From an uncultured Pseudomonadota bacterium (GTDB lineage Bacteria; Pseudomonadota; Gammaproteobacteria; Burkholderiales; Eutrophovitaceae), in contig CALJLA010000297.1 in the NCBI GenBank assembly GCA_937983055.1, positions 1-34,380 of the forward strand: DNA of 34,380 bases, given 5' to 3'. The notes under the pieces were generated by a model. The model was not told the DNA's origin. It did not search any database and saw nothing but the letters and a program-made list of their open reading frames with translations. Each line of letters opens with the position of its first letter. Positions within the stretch are counted from its first letter, which is position 1. Shown here piece by piece: positions 1 to 7,821 of this stretch. Position numbers and translations under genes: made by a program.

Positions 1-627
1 CTGGTTCTCGGACGGCGGGTAAGTCAGCACCACACCGTCGGAAGCACGGACCACGACCACCGATATTTCGCGTTCGAGCGGAAGAAAGCGCTCCAGCACG
101 CAGGGCTCTCGCCGAAGCTGCGCGAATGCCTGGCGCAAGGCCTGCACATCCGCGACGCGCGCCTGTCCCTTGCCGTCGTAGCCGAAGCGGCTCACCTTGA
201 GCACGCCAGGCAGCAGCGCGGCAATGTCCGGGCCGTCGAGATCGGGCTCGGCGCGCACTACGGCGAACGGCGCGACACCAAGACCGCTGTCCCGCAGAAA
301 GGTCTTTTCGCGGATGCGATCCTGCGCGATCGATACGCTGTCGGCCGACGGGCTTACGATGCAGTTGCGCGACAACGCGCGCAGACTGTCGGCCGGCACA
401 TTCTCGAACTCCGTAGTGGCGGCCGCGCAGCGCGCGGCCATCTCCGACAGCGCACCCTCGTCCAGATAATCGGCCGCAAGATGGGCGTCGGCGACGCTGC
501 CGGCCGGGCTGTCAGTGCCGGGATCGAGCACCAGCACTTTGTAGCCCATGCTCTGGGCGGCCATGGTGAACATGCGGCCCAACTGGCCGCCGCCGAGCAG
601 TCCGAGCCAACTGCCGGGCGGGATCAC
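1..627 (-). CDS. purK: PurK, N5-carboxyaminoimidazole ribonucleotide synthase (3' end outside window)
   Basis: ATP-dependent carboxylation of AIR to N5-CAIR in purine synthesis; cytoplasmic. The first 209 residues are visible. They hold a glycine-rich N-terminal motif (LGLLGGGQLGRM, about residues 8-19), the start of an ATP-grasp fold (EKTFL near 107), FGYDGKGQ near 148-155, and ERFLPLEREISV near 179-189. The start is a GTG at 627 whose bases overlap the purE stop in a GTGA quartet, which implies translational coupling. There is no ATG in this frame close upstream. The C-terminal part lies beyond base 1. Identification is by family motifs and by pairing with PurE, whose substrate it makes. 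Confidence 0.95.
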   Translation of the reverse strand, partial: MIPPGSWLGLLGGGQLGRMFTMAAQSMGYKVLVLDPGTDSPAGSVADAHLAADYLDEGALSEMAARCAAATTEFENVPADSLRALSRNCIVSPSADSVSIAQDRIREKTFLRDSGLGVAPFAVVRAEPDLDGPDIAALLPGVLKVSRFGYDGKGQARVADVQALRQAFAQLRREPCVLERFLPLEREISVVVVRASDGVVLTYPPSENQ

Positions 628-1166
628 TTGCGCCGGCCCGTGCGCATGACCGCCGGCAGCTTCATCGCACGCACCTTTGCGCGCTGCCGGCGACGAAACG
701 CGGACAGCTTGTTCGACAGACGCGGGCTGTCATGGGCCAGCAGGGCCGCGGCAAACAGGGCGGCATTGGCCGCACCCGCCTCGCCGATGGCGAAGCTCGC
801 CACCGGAATGCCTTTCGGCATCTGCACGATCGACAGCAGCGAATCCAGTCCAGCCAGGGCCCGTGAGGTTACCGGGACGCCGAGCACCGGCAGCGTGGTC
901 TTCGCCGCGATCATTCCGGGCAGGTGCGCCGAGCCGCCGGCGCCGGCGATGATCAGCCGCAGGCCCCGGCTCTGCGCCTTTTCCGCGTAGGCATACATCT
1001 CGTCCGGCGTGCGATGCGCGGAGACTACCCGCGCCTCGAAAGGAATGCCAAACTCGGCGAGCATCTGGCAGGCATGCTGCATCACCTGCCAGTCGCTGTC
1101 GCTGCCCATGACGACGCCGACCAGCGGCTTCAGCGGCTGGCGGCGGGACGCGTTTCTGGCAGCCAT
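624..1166 (-). CDS. purE: PurE, N5-CAIR mutase
   Basis: Converts N5-CAIR to CAIR in purine synthesis; family members are octameric. The 180-residue protein shows the class I PurE signature GVVMGSDSD (residues 17-25), SAHRTP (49-54) and the glycine-rich stretch GAGGSAHLPGM (about 75-85). A basic tail of about 25 residues extends past the usual core. It overlaps purK by 4 nt and lies 77 bp downstream of fbaA on the same strand. In many Betaproteobacteria purC sits between fba and purE; here it is absent. Confidence 0.95.
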   Translation of the reverse strand: MAARNASRRQPLKPLVGVVMGSDSDWQVMQHACQMLAEFGIPFEARVVSAHRTPDEMYAYAEKAQSRGLRLIIAGAGGSAHLPGMIAAKTTLPVLGVPVTSRALAGLDSLLSIVQMPKGIPVASFAIGEAGAANAALFAAALLAHDSPRLSNKLSAFRRRQRAKVRAMKLPAVMRTGRRK

Positions 1167-1243
1167 CTCGTCTCAGACCCTATGCGCCGCTTGGCGTGCG
1201 TTTGCCGGGCGCCGTCGGCGTCCGACCGCCAGGTCTGCGCGCC

Positions 1244-2308
1244 TCACTGCACGACCGCACGGTAGGCGCCCTTGGCATAACCGTCGGCGACCGCCTCAAG
1301 AGGCATCGGCCGGAGCCTGGCCGCGTTGCCGGCGGTGCCGAACGCCTCGAAGCGCTGCTTGCAGATCGCTTTTGCCGCCTGCATCGACTCCTTCAAATAC
1401 TTGCGCGGATCGAATTCGCCGCGGTCCTTGTTGAACGCCCGCCGGATAGCCCCGGTCATCGCCAGCCGGATATCGGTGTCGATATTGATCTTGCGCACGC
1501 CATGACGGATGCCTTCCTGGATTTCTTCCACCGGCACGCCGTAGGTTTCCTTGATCTCGCCGCCGTTGTCGCGTATCACCTTCAGCCAGTCCTGAGGCAC
1601 GCTGGACGAGCCGTGCATGACCAGGTGGGTGTTGGGAATTCGCTTGTGAATTTTCTTGATGCGACCGATCGCCAGGATGTCGCCGGTCGGCTTGCGGGTG
1701 AACTTGTAGGCGCCGTGCGACGTACCGATGGCGATCGCCAGCGCATCCACGCCGGTCTGGCGCACGAAGTCCGCGGCCTGGTCGGGGTCGGTCAGCAGCA
1801 TGTCGTGAGTGAGCGCGCCTTCGGCGCCGGAGCCGTCCTCCTTGCCGGCGCTCATCGTCTCCAGCGAACCGAGGCAGCCGAGCTCGCCCTCGACCGATAC
1901 GCCCACCGGATGCGCCATTTCCACTACCCGGCGGGTGACCTCGACGTTGTACTCGTACGAGGCCGGGGTCTTCATGTCCTCCTTGAGCGAGCCGTCCATC
2001 ATCACGCTGGTAAACCCGGAACGAATCGAGCGCTGGCACACCGCCGGACTGGCGCCGTGATCCTGGTGCATTACCACCGGGATGTGCGGATACATCTCCA
2101 CCGCCGCGAGAATAAGATGGCGCAGAAAAGGCTCGCCGGCGTATTTCCGCGCGCCGGCGGAGGCCTGCATGATCACCGGACTGTCGGTTTCGTCCGCCGC
2201 CTGCATGATCGCCTGGATCTGCTCCAGGTTGTTGACGTTGAAAGCGGGCACGCCGTAGCCGTTCTCCGCAGCGTGGTCCAGCAGCTGTCTCATCGATACC
2301 AGTGCCAT
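1244..2308 (-). CDS. fbaA: Class II fructose-1,6-bisphosphate aldolase
   Basis: Zinc-dependent reversible cleavage of fructose-1,6-bisphosphate to DHAP and glyceraldehyde-3-phosphate. It is 354 residues long, the usual size of the CbbA-like class II subgroup. Visible family motifs are the metal-ligand segment HQDHG (81-85), GELGCLG, AIGTSHGAYKF with a second metal-binding His, MHGSSSVPQ, and NIDTDIR near the phosphate site. The start chosen is the ATG at 2308, the family's normal MALVSMRQLLDH N-terminus, with a purine-rich GGGGAAGAG just upstream. The frame stays open further upstream, but that stretch resembles nothing. Codons 1-19 are repeated 200 bp upstream (see repeat entries). Confidence 0.96.
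   Translation of the reverse strand: MALVSMRQLLDHAAENGYGVPAFNVNNLEQIQAIMQAADETDSPVIMQASAGARKYAGEPFLRHLILAAVEMYPHIPVVMHQDHGASPAVCQRSIRSGFTSVMMDGSLKEDMKTPASYEYNVEVTRRVVEMAHPVGVSVEGELGCLGSLETMSAGKEDGSGAEGALTHDMLLTDPDQAADFVRQTGVDALAIAIGTSHGAYKFTRKPTGDILAIGRIKKIHKRIPNTHLVMHGSSSVPQDWLKVIRDNGGEIKETYGVPVEEIQEGIRHGVRKINIDTDIRLAMTGAIRRAFNKDRGEFDPRKYLKESMQAAKAICKQRFEAFGTAGNAARLRPMPLEAVADGYAKGAYRAVVQ
2245..2308 (-). repeat. Direct repeat copy 1 (fbaA codons 1-19 and part of 20-21)
   Basis: This segment matches 2445-2508 at 63 of 64 positions; 2251-2308 is an uninterrupted 58-bp identity. The only difference is at 2250/2450. The offset is exactly 200 bp, so the copies are in different frames. Copy 1 is the functional start of fbaA. 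One edge of the repeat falls exactly at the fbaA ATG. Confidence 0.97.
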
Positions 2309-2405
2309 ATCTCTTCCCCGGTGCCTCTCGTTTCGAACCTTCAGCCCACGCAGTGCCTGTACTACCGGCGCTCGATGCGCGCCCACGCCCGCTGCGGGGG
2401 TCGCA

Positions 2406-2426
2406 CCTGCGCGCACCGCGCGCAGG
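2406..2426. other. Perfect 9-bp hairpin between the two fbaA start copies
   Basis: CCTGCGCGC (2406-2414) is followed by a 3-nt loop ACC and then GCGCGCAGG (2418-2426), a perfect GC-rich inverted repeat. On the minus strand it lies about 98 nt before the fbaA ATG. There is no T-run on either side, so it is not a canonical intrinsic terminator. It could shape the fbaA leader. It lies within the 265-bp gap 2309-2573, which holds no other gene that I can support. Confidence 0.6.
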
Positions 2427-2444
2427 CACCGCTCCGCCCCTCCA

Positions 2445-2508
2445 CGGGCTCGCCGTAGCCGTTCTCCGCAGCGTGGTCCAGCAGCTGTCTCATCGATACC
2501 AGTGCCAT
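2445..2508 (-). repeat. Direct repeat copy 2 (displaced duplicate of the fbaA start)
   Basis: Near-identical to 2245-2308. It begins at an ATG (2508) like the real gene but runs into unrelated GC-rich sequence after about 19 codons. Flanks on the upstream side match only weakly (about 12 of the first 20 positions, including a shared TGCCT). A clean tandem duplication of a 200-bp unit is therefore not supported, unless the flanks later diverged. Confidence 0.97.
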
Positions 2509-2573
2509 TTCGATTTTCTGATGCCTGTTTGTTGTTGATGCAGTGGAAAGCGTAGAAAAGAGCTGGCCGGCAG

Positions 2574-4007
2574 TTACGGCCGGCGGCGTTCACCCACCTT
2601 CAGGATTTTCATCGTGTTGGTACCGCCGGCGCTGCCAATCGGCTCGCCGAAGGTGAGCACGATCAGGTCCCCCTTCTGCACGACGCCGCTCTTGACGAGT
2701 TGTTCCTCCGCCTCCAGCAGCAGCTGATCGCGGTCGTGCCCGTGATAGCTGATCATGAACGGAAATACGTCGCGGAACAGGCTCATGCGATAGCGCGTGG
2801 TGATCTCCGGCGTCAACGCGTAGATCGGCACGCCGGAATTGAGCCGCGAAATCCACAGCGCGGTCGAACCGGACTGGGTAAGCGCCGCGATCGCCTTTAC
2901 CTTCAGATGATAGGCGGTGAACAACGCCGCCATCGCGATCGACTGGTCGACCCGGGTGAAAACCCGATTGAGAAATTCACGGTCGAGCGTGACTTCGGTG
3001 GATTTTTCTGCCTCCAGGCAGATGCGGGACATCGCCTCCACCGTTTCCACCGGGTAGCGGCCGGTTGCGGTTTCTCCGGAAAGCATCACCGCATCGGTGC
3101 CGTCGAGCACGGCGTTGGCGACGTCGGAGACCTCGGCGCGCGTGGGCACCGGGCTGGCGATCATCGACTCCATCATCTGGGTAGCGGTGATGGTGAGCTT
3201 GTTCTGTTCGCGCGCGGCGCGGATCAGTTTCTTCTGCAGTGCCGGCACTGCGGCGTCGCCGACCTCGACTGCGAGATCGCCGCGGGCCACCATGATGCCG
3301 TCGCTCGAGCGCAGCAGATCGTCGATCGCGTTCATCGCCTCGGCACGCTCCATCTTGGCGATCAGCATGGCGTGGCCGCCGGCGGCGCGCATCAGCTCGC
3401 GCGCCATGTACATGTCTGCGCCGCTTTTCGGAAAAGACACGGCGAGAAAATCCGCATTGAGCTTTGCCGACGTGCGGATGTCCTCCATGTCCTTTGAAGT
3501 CAGCGCCGGCGCGGTCAGGCCGCCGCCCTGACGGTTGATTCCCTTGTTGTTGGAGAGCTCGCCGCCGACCCGCACCCGGGTCACGATCTTGCCGCCGGAC
3601 GAACTCTGCACATCGAGCACCAACCGCCCGTCATCGAGCAGCAGCACGTCGCCCGGCCGCACGTCGCGCGGCAATTCGCGATAGTCGAGGCCGACGCGCT
3701 CCTGGTTGCCGAGCGTGCATTCGGCATCCAGCGTGAATTCATCACCCTTCGCCAGCGTGATCCGGCCATTCTCGAACTTGCCGACCCGGATCTTCGGGCC
3801 CTGCAGGTCGCACATGACGCCGACGGTGCGCTCCATCGCGCGCGCCACCTCCCGCACCGTTTCGGCGCGGGCCATGTGCTCCTCTGCCGTGCCGTGCGAG
3901 AAATTCATCCTCACGACATCGACGCCGGCCGCGATCATGCGGGTGAGGACTTCCCGGTCGGTGGACGCCGGGCCGAGGGTAGCGACGATCTTGGTGCTTC
4001 GCTGCAT
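2574..4007 (-). CDS. pyk: Pyruvate kinase
   Basis: Transfers phosphate from phosphoenolpyruvate to ADP, the last step of glycolysis. At 477 residues it is the usual length. Motifs visible in order are TKIVATLGPAS at the N-terminus, RMNFSHG, the B-domain, the family signature around IAKMERAEAMNAIDDLL with the catalytic Lys, ARGDLAVEVG, and MMESMIASPVPTRAEVSDVANAV. The C-terminal regulatory domain is complete. Only 10 bp separate it from pgk, so the two are almost certainly co-transcribed. No strong Shine-Dalgarno precedes the ATG, consistent with coupling to pgk. Confidence 0.97.
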   Translation of the reverse strand: MQRSTKIVATLGPASTDREVLTRMIAAGVDVVRMNFSHGTAEEHMARAETVREVARAMERTVGVMCDLQGPKIRVGKFENGRITLAKGDEFTLDAECTLGNQERVGLDYRELPRDVRPGDVLLLDDGRLVLDVQSSSGGKIVTRVRVGGELSNNKGINRQGGGLTAPALTSKDMEDIRTSAKLNADFLAVSFPKSGADMYMARELMRAAGGHAMLIAKMERAEAMNAIDDLLRSSDGIMVARGDLAVEVGDAAVPALQKKLIRAAREQNKLTITATQMMESMIASPVPTRAEVSDVANAVLDGTDAVMLSGETATGRYPVETVEAMSRICLEAEKSTEVTLDREFLNRVFTRVDQSIAMAALFTAYHLKVKAIAALTQSGSTALWISRLNSGVPIYALTPEITTRYRMSLFRDVFPFMISYHGHDRDQLLLEAEEQLVKSGVVQKGDLIVLTFGEPIGSAGGTNTMKILKVGERRRP

Positions 4008-4017
4008 GTTGCGCCGA

Positions 4018-5199
4018 TCAGCCCTTTACGCGTGCTTCCAGCACTTCGATCGCCGGCAGCGTCTTGCCCTCGAGAAATTCGAGGAAAGCGCCCCCCGCGG
4101 TGGAGATGTAGCCGATGCGGTCAGCAATGCCGAACTTCGCGATCGCCGCGACCGTGTCGCCGCCGCCGGCAATCGAGAACGCCGGAGAATCGGCGATCGC
4201 CTGCGCCAGCACTCGCGTGCCGGCGCTGAACTGCTCGTGCTCGAACACGCCGACCGGACCGTTCCACACGATGGTGCCGGCCTTGGCCATGATGTCGCCC
4301 AGCTGCTTCGCGCTGCGCGGCCCGATGTCAAGAATGAGGTCGTCGTCGGCGACGTCCTTCACTTCCTTGGTGGTAGCGGCCGCCTCCGCCGAAAGCGCCT
4401 TGCCGCAGACCACATCGGACGGCAGGGGGATGTTGCCACCATTCGACTCGATGGCATCCATGATCTTGCGCGCTTCGCCCACCAGATCGGTTTCTGCCAG
4501 CGACTTGCCGATCTTCCAGCCGCGCGCAAGCAGGAATGTGTTGGCGATGCCGCCGCCCACCACCAGCTGGTCGACCTTGCGGGCAAGTTCGCCGAGGATG
4601 GTGAGCTTGGTGGAGACCTTGGAGCCGGCCACGATGGCAACCAGCGGGCGCTTCGGCTCGCGCAGCGCCTTGGTTAGCGCCTCGACTTCGGCCGCCATCA
4701 GGGGACCGGCGCAGGCCATCGGGGCGAAGCGCGCGATGCCATGGGTGGTCGCCTCGGCGCGGTGTGCGGTGCCGAATGCGTCGTTCACATACACGTCGCA
4801 GAGCTTCGCCATCTTGCGGGCCAGCGTCTCGTCGTTCTTCTTCTCGCCTTTGTTGACCCGGCAGTTTTCCAGCAGCACGATTTCGCCGGGCTTCACGCTC
4901 ACCCCGCCCACCCAGTCGGTCTTGAGCGGCACTGGCCGCCCGAGCAGTTCCGACAGCCGCTTTGCCACCGGCGCCAGCGAGTCGGCGCGCTTGAGCTCGC
5001 CCTCGGTCGGCCGTCCGAGGTGGGAGGTCACCATGACCGCCGCGCCGGCATCGAGAGCATGGCGAATGCCGGGCAGAGAGGCGCGGATGCGGGTGTCGTC
5101 GGTGATGCTGCCGTCGTCGGCCTGCGGCACGTTGAGATCCGCGCGGATGAAAACGCGCTTGCCGCGCAGGTCGAGATCGGTCAGTCGAAGAATGGACAT
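4018..5199 (-). CDS. pgk: Phosphoglycerate kinase
   Basis: Reversible phosphotransfer between 1,3-bisphosphoglycerate and ADP. The 393-residue protein has the N-terminal signature KRVFIRADLNVPQ, the substrate-binding TSHLGRP, the hinge region, and GGGDTVAAI near the C-terminus in the nucleotide domain. The ATG start has AGGAAAG about 10 nt upstream. It lies 71 bp after gap and 10 bp before pyk on the same strand, forming the core of a glycolytic/gluconeogenic operon. Confidence 0.97.
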   Translation of the reverse strand: MSILRLTDLDLRGKRVFIRADLNVPQADDGSITDDTRIRASLPGIRHALDAGAAVMVTSHLGRPTEGELKRADSLAPVAKRLSELLGRPVPLKTDWVGGVSVKPGEIVLLENCRVNKGEKKNDETLARKMAKLCDVYVNDAFGTAHRAEATTHGIARFAPMACAGPLMAAEVEALTKALREPKRPLVAIVAGSKVSTKLTILGELARKVDQLVVGGGIANTFLLARGWKIGKSLAETDLVGEARKIMDAIESNGGNIPLPSDVVCGKALSAEAAATTKEVKDVADDDLILDIGPRSAKQLGDIMAKAGTIVWNGPVGVFEHEQFSAGTRVLAQAIADSPAFSIAGGGDTVAAIAKFGIADRIGYISTAGGAFLEFLEGKTLPAIEVLEARVKG

Positions 5200-5270
5200 G
5201 GGTCGAGTGCTTTCCTGCTCAAACGGGCCGGCGGTCCGGCGACCCGCCGCTGGCGCGCCGCGGTTTCAGT

Positions 5271-6284
5271 CTACTTGGCTTTGGCCAGGGCGACGGCGAC
5301 GTCGAGCATCCGGTTGGAGAAGCCCCATTCGTTGTCGTACCAGGCGCATACCTTGACCAGCGTGCCTTCCGAGACCTTGGTCAGCGTCGCGTCGAAAATC
5401 GAAGACGCCGGGTTATGGTTGAAGTCGATCGAGACCAGCGGCGCCTTGTTCACCTCCAGTACGCCCTTGAGTTCACCCTCCGCCGCCTTGCGCACCGCGT
5501 CGTTTACCTCGTCGACACTGGTGGACCGTTTGGCCACGAAGCTCAGGTCCACGACCGAGACATTGATGGTGGGCACGCGGATCGCAAATCCATCCAGCTT
5601 TCCGTTCAGCTCCGGCAGCACGAGGCCTACCGCCGCGGCGGCGCCAGTCTTGGTCGGAATCATCGACATGGTCGCCGAACGCGCACGCCGCAGATCCTTG
5701 TGATAGACGTCGGTCAGCACCTGATCGTTGGTGTAGGCGTGAATCGTTGTCATCAGACCGTTGACCACGCCGATGCGGTCGTGCAACGCCTTAACCAGGG
5801 GCGCCAGGCAGTTGGTGGTGCACGAGGCGTTGGAGATCACCGTGTGCGCGCTTTTCAGCACCGAATGGTTGACGCCGTAGACAACGGTGGCATCGACGTC
5901 CTTTTCGCCGGGCGCAGAAATGATCACCTTCTTCGCGCCGGCCGTCAGATGCGCGCCGGCCTTCGCATTGCTCGTACACCGGCCGGTGCACTCCATCACC
6001 ACGTCTACGCCCAGTTCCTTCCAGCGCAGGTCGGCGGGGTTCTTCTGCGCGCAGACGCGGATCTTGTCGTTGTTCACCACCAGGTGATCGCCGTCCACCG
6101 CCACGGTACCGGGAAATCGGCCATGCGCAGTGTCGTACAGGGTCAGGTGCGCGTTGGTCGCAGCATCGCCGAGATCGTTGATGGCGACGATCTGCAGGTC
6201 GTGCTTGCGCCCGGCTTCGTAGAAAGCACGCAGGACATTGCGGCCGATGCGGCCGTAGCCGTTGATTGCTACGCGTATGGTCAT
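5271..6284 (-). CDS. gap: Glyceraldehyde-3-phosphate dehydrogenase, type I
   Basis: NAD(P)-dependent oxidative phosphorylation of glyceraldehyde-3-phosphate. The 337 residues show the Rossmann motif INGYGRIGRN (7-16) and the catalytic segment SNASCTTNC with the nucleophile at Cys155. They also show the NEWGFSNRM C-terminal motif. INDLGD (35-40) puts an acidic residue at the end of the second strand, which favours NAD over NADP. The start at 6284 is the family's normal MTIRVAINGYG, with GAGG upstream. The open frame continues 25 codons further but without family similarity. First gene of the minus-strand operon; divergent from the sugar importer. Confidence 0.97.
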   Translation of the reverse strand: MTIRVAINGYGRIGRNVLRAFYEAGRKHDLQIVAINDLGDAATNAHLTLYDTAHGRFPGTVAVDGDHLVVNNDKIRVCAQKNPADLRWKELGVDVVMECTGRCTSNAKAGAHLTAGAKKVIISAPGEKDVDATVVYGVNHSVLKSAHTVISNASCTTNCLAPLVKALHDRIGVVNGLMTTIHAYTNDQVLTDVYHKDLRRARSATMSMIPTKTGAAAAVGLVLPELNGKLDGFAIRVPTINVSVVDLSFVAKRSTSVDEVNDAVRKAAEGELKGVLEVNKAPLVSIDFNHNPASSIFDATLTKVSEGTLVKVCAWYDNEWGFSNRMLDVAVALAKAK

Positions 6285-6498
6285 GTCGGACCTCGTGCGA
6301 AAAAACGGAATTCTACTGCACTTGCCGCGGGCGAATCCGGACCTTTTTGCCGGACTCAACGCGTCGATTGCGCGGCGCGCCCGGGTCTCCTATATTGGCT
6401 GCAGGTCGCTTGCCCGCAGTCAGGCTGCAGTTGAAGCCACATGGCGGGCGCGCCTGCTGCGCGACGACACTTATAACGACTCTGGAGGAGCACGTGCG
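6285..6498. promoter_or_regulatory. Divergent control region between gap and the sugar importer
   Basis: This 214-bp gap must contain promoters for both directions. Visible elements are weak. On the plus strand there is a TATAAC at 6472-6477 shortly before the importer start. On the minus strand there is TAGAAT at 6310-6315 before gap. Neither has a convincing -35 at normal spacing. An imperfect inverted repeat, GAATCCGG (6333-6340) and CCGGACTC (6350-6357), separated by 9 nt, is a candidate operator or small hairpin. Promoter assignments are inference. Confidence 0.4.
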
Positions 6499-7758
6499 AT
6501 GAGGTCTCTTAAGCCTGCGGCAGGCGTCGCCGCATTCTGCTTGGCGCTCGGACTGGGCGCGTCTTCCGCGGTTAACGCCGGCGAGGTGGAGGTGCTGCAC
6601 TGGTGGACCTCCGGCGGCGAGGCGAAATCGGTCGCGGAACTGAAAAAGATCCTGGAAAAGCGTGGCCATCAATGGAAGGATTTCGCCGTTGCCGGCGGCG
6701 GCGGCGAGAACGCGATGACGGTGCTCAAGTCGCGGGTGGTATCCGGTCAGCCCCCGACCGCTGCCCAGGTCAAGGGCCCGTCGATTCAGGAATGGGGCCG
6801 CGAAGGCGTCCTGACCAACCTGGACGATGTGGCCAAGGCCGGCAACTGGGACGGCCTGCTGCCCGGCGTGGTCAGCAATGCCATGAAATACCGGGGTCAT
6901 TACGTCGCGGTGCCGGTCAACGTGCACCGGGTGAACTGGATGTGGGCAAACCCGGCGGTGTTCAAGAAGGCTGGCGCCAAGATTCCGACCAACTGGGACG
7001 AGTTCGCGGTGGCTGCCGAAAAGATCAAGAAGGCAGGCTTCATTGCGGTAGCGCACGGCGGCCAGCCCTGGCAGGACGCGACGGTGTTCGAATCGGTGGC
7101 CCTCGGGGTCGGTGGCGCGGACTGGTACCGCAAGGCGTTCGTCGATCTCGACCAGATGGCGCTGAACAGCTCGACCATGGAAAAGGCGTTTGCCACACTG
7201 CGCACCGTGCAGCAGTACATCGACAAGGATGCCGCCAATCGCGACTGGAACCTGGCGACCGCCATGGTCATCAACGGCAAGGCGGCCATGCAGTTCATGG
7301 GCGACTGGGCCAAGGGCGAGTTCACCGCCGCCGGCAAGGTGCCCGGCAAGGACTACATCTGCATGCCCGCGCCCGGCACCTCTGGCGCGTTCACCTTCAA
7401 TATCGACAGCTTCATCATGTTCGAGCAGAAGGCCGCGGCGGCAAAGAAGGCGCAGCGCGACCTGGCGGCCGCCATCATGGAGCCACAGTTCCAGGAGGTG
7501 TTCAACCTCAACAAGGGCTCGATCCCGGCACGCAGCGGCATGGATCTGGCCAAGTTCGACAGCTGCGCCAAGGACTCATCGGCGGAATTCCAGTCCAGCG
7601 CCAAGTCGAACCAGCTGGTGCCGAGTTGGGCGCACGGCATGGCGATGTCGGCCGCAGCACAAGGCGCGATGTTCGACGTGGTAACCCAGTTCATGAATTC
7701 GAACATGACGCCCAAGGACGCCGCAGCCAAGATGGCCTCGGCAGCCCGGTCGCGATAA
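6499..7758 (+). CDS. Sugar ABC transporter substrate-binding protein (glucose/mannose GtsA-like)
   Basis: Periplasmic receptor that delivers sugar to the membrane permease. It is 419 residues long. A signal peptide is clear: MRSLK, a hydrophobic run AAFCLALGLGASS, and probable cleavage after VNA (about residue 27). The mature start EVEVLHWWTSGGEAKSV is characteristic of the family 1 extracellular solute-binding proteins that serve Gts glucose systems. The ATG at 6499 is preceded by a strong CTGGAGGAG. The following permeases are also of Gts type, which supports glucose or a related hexose as substrate; the exact sugar is inference. Confidence 0.88.
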   Translation: MRSLKPAAGVAAFCLALGLGASSAVNAGEVEVLHWWTSGGEAKSVAELKKILEKRGHQWKDFAVAGGGGENAMTVLKSRVVSGQPPTAAQVKGPSIQEWGREGVLTNLDDVAKAGNWDGLLPGVVSNAMKYRGHYVAVPVNVHRVNWMWANPAVFKKAGAKIPTNWDEFAVAAEKIKKAGFIAVAHGGQPWQDATVFESVALGVGGADWYRKAFVDLDQMALNSSTMEKAFATLRTVQQYIDKDAANRDWNLATAMVINGKAAMQFMGDWAKGEFTAAGKVPGKDYICMPAPGTSGAFTFNIDSFIMFEQKAAAAKKAQRDLAAAIMEPQFQEVFNLNKGSIPARSGMDLAKFDSCAKDSSAEFQSSAKSNQLVPSWAHGMAMSAAAQGAMFDVVTQFMNSNMTPKDAAAKMASAARSR

Positions 7759-7767
7759 CGTGACGCC

Positions 7768-7791
7768 GGCGGGGCGACTGACCGCCCCGCC
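7768..7791 (+). other. Strong GC hairpin after the binding-protein gene
   Basis: GGCGGGGCG (7768-7776), loop ACTGAC, and CGCCCCGCC (7783-7791) form a perfect 9-bp stem. It is extendable by two pairs past a one-base bulge. There is no T-tract, so it is not a full intrinsic terminator. Its position between the binding-protein gene and the first permease fits a known arrangement in binding-protein operons, in which a hairpin protects the upstream mRNA and lowers downstream expression. Confidence 0.65.
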
Positions 7792-7821
7792 CGGTGGCCG
7801 CGTACTGACTCTGGGTTTCCC

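Larger units (their letters stand above)
2362..2508 (-). pseudogene. Truncated fbaA fragment / possible 48-codon upstream ORF
   Basis: Starting from the duplicated ATG, the reading frame gives the first 19 residues of aldolase. It then continues with about 29 unrelated, Arg- and Ala-rich residues to a TAG at 2362-2364. It cannot form an aldolase. The upstream AATCGAA is a poor ribosome binding site. It may be a dead remnant, or an upstream ORF in the fbaA leader; nothing in the sequence decides between them. Confidence 0.6.

Noticed and set aside
2309..2593. N-terminal extension of FbaA by 95 residues
   Set aside because: The frame is open, but the extension has no aldolase similarity, lies across the displaced duplicate in a different frame, and the normal N-terminus with a good ribosome site is at 2308.
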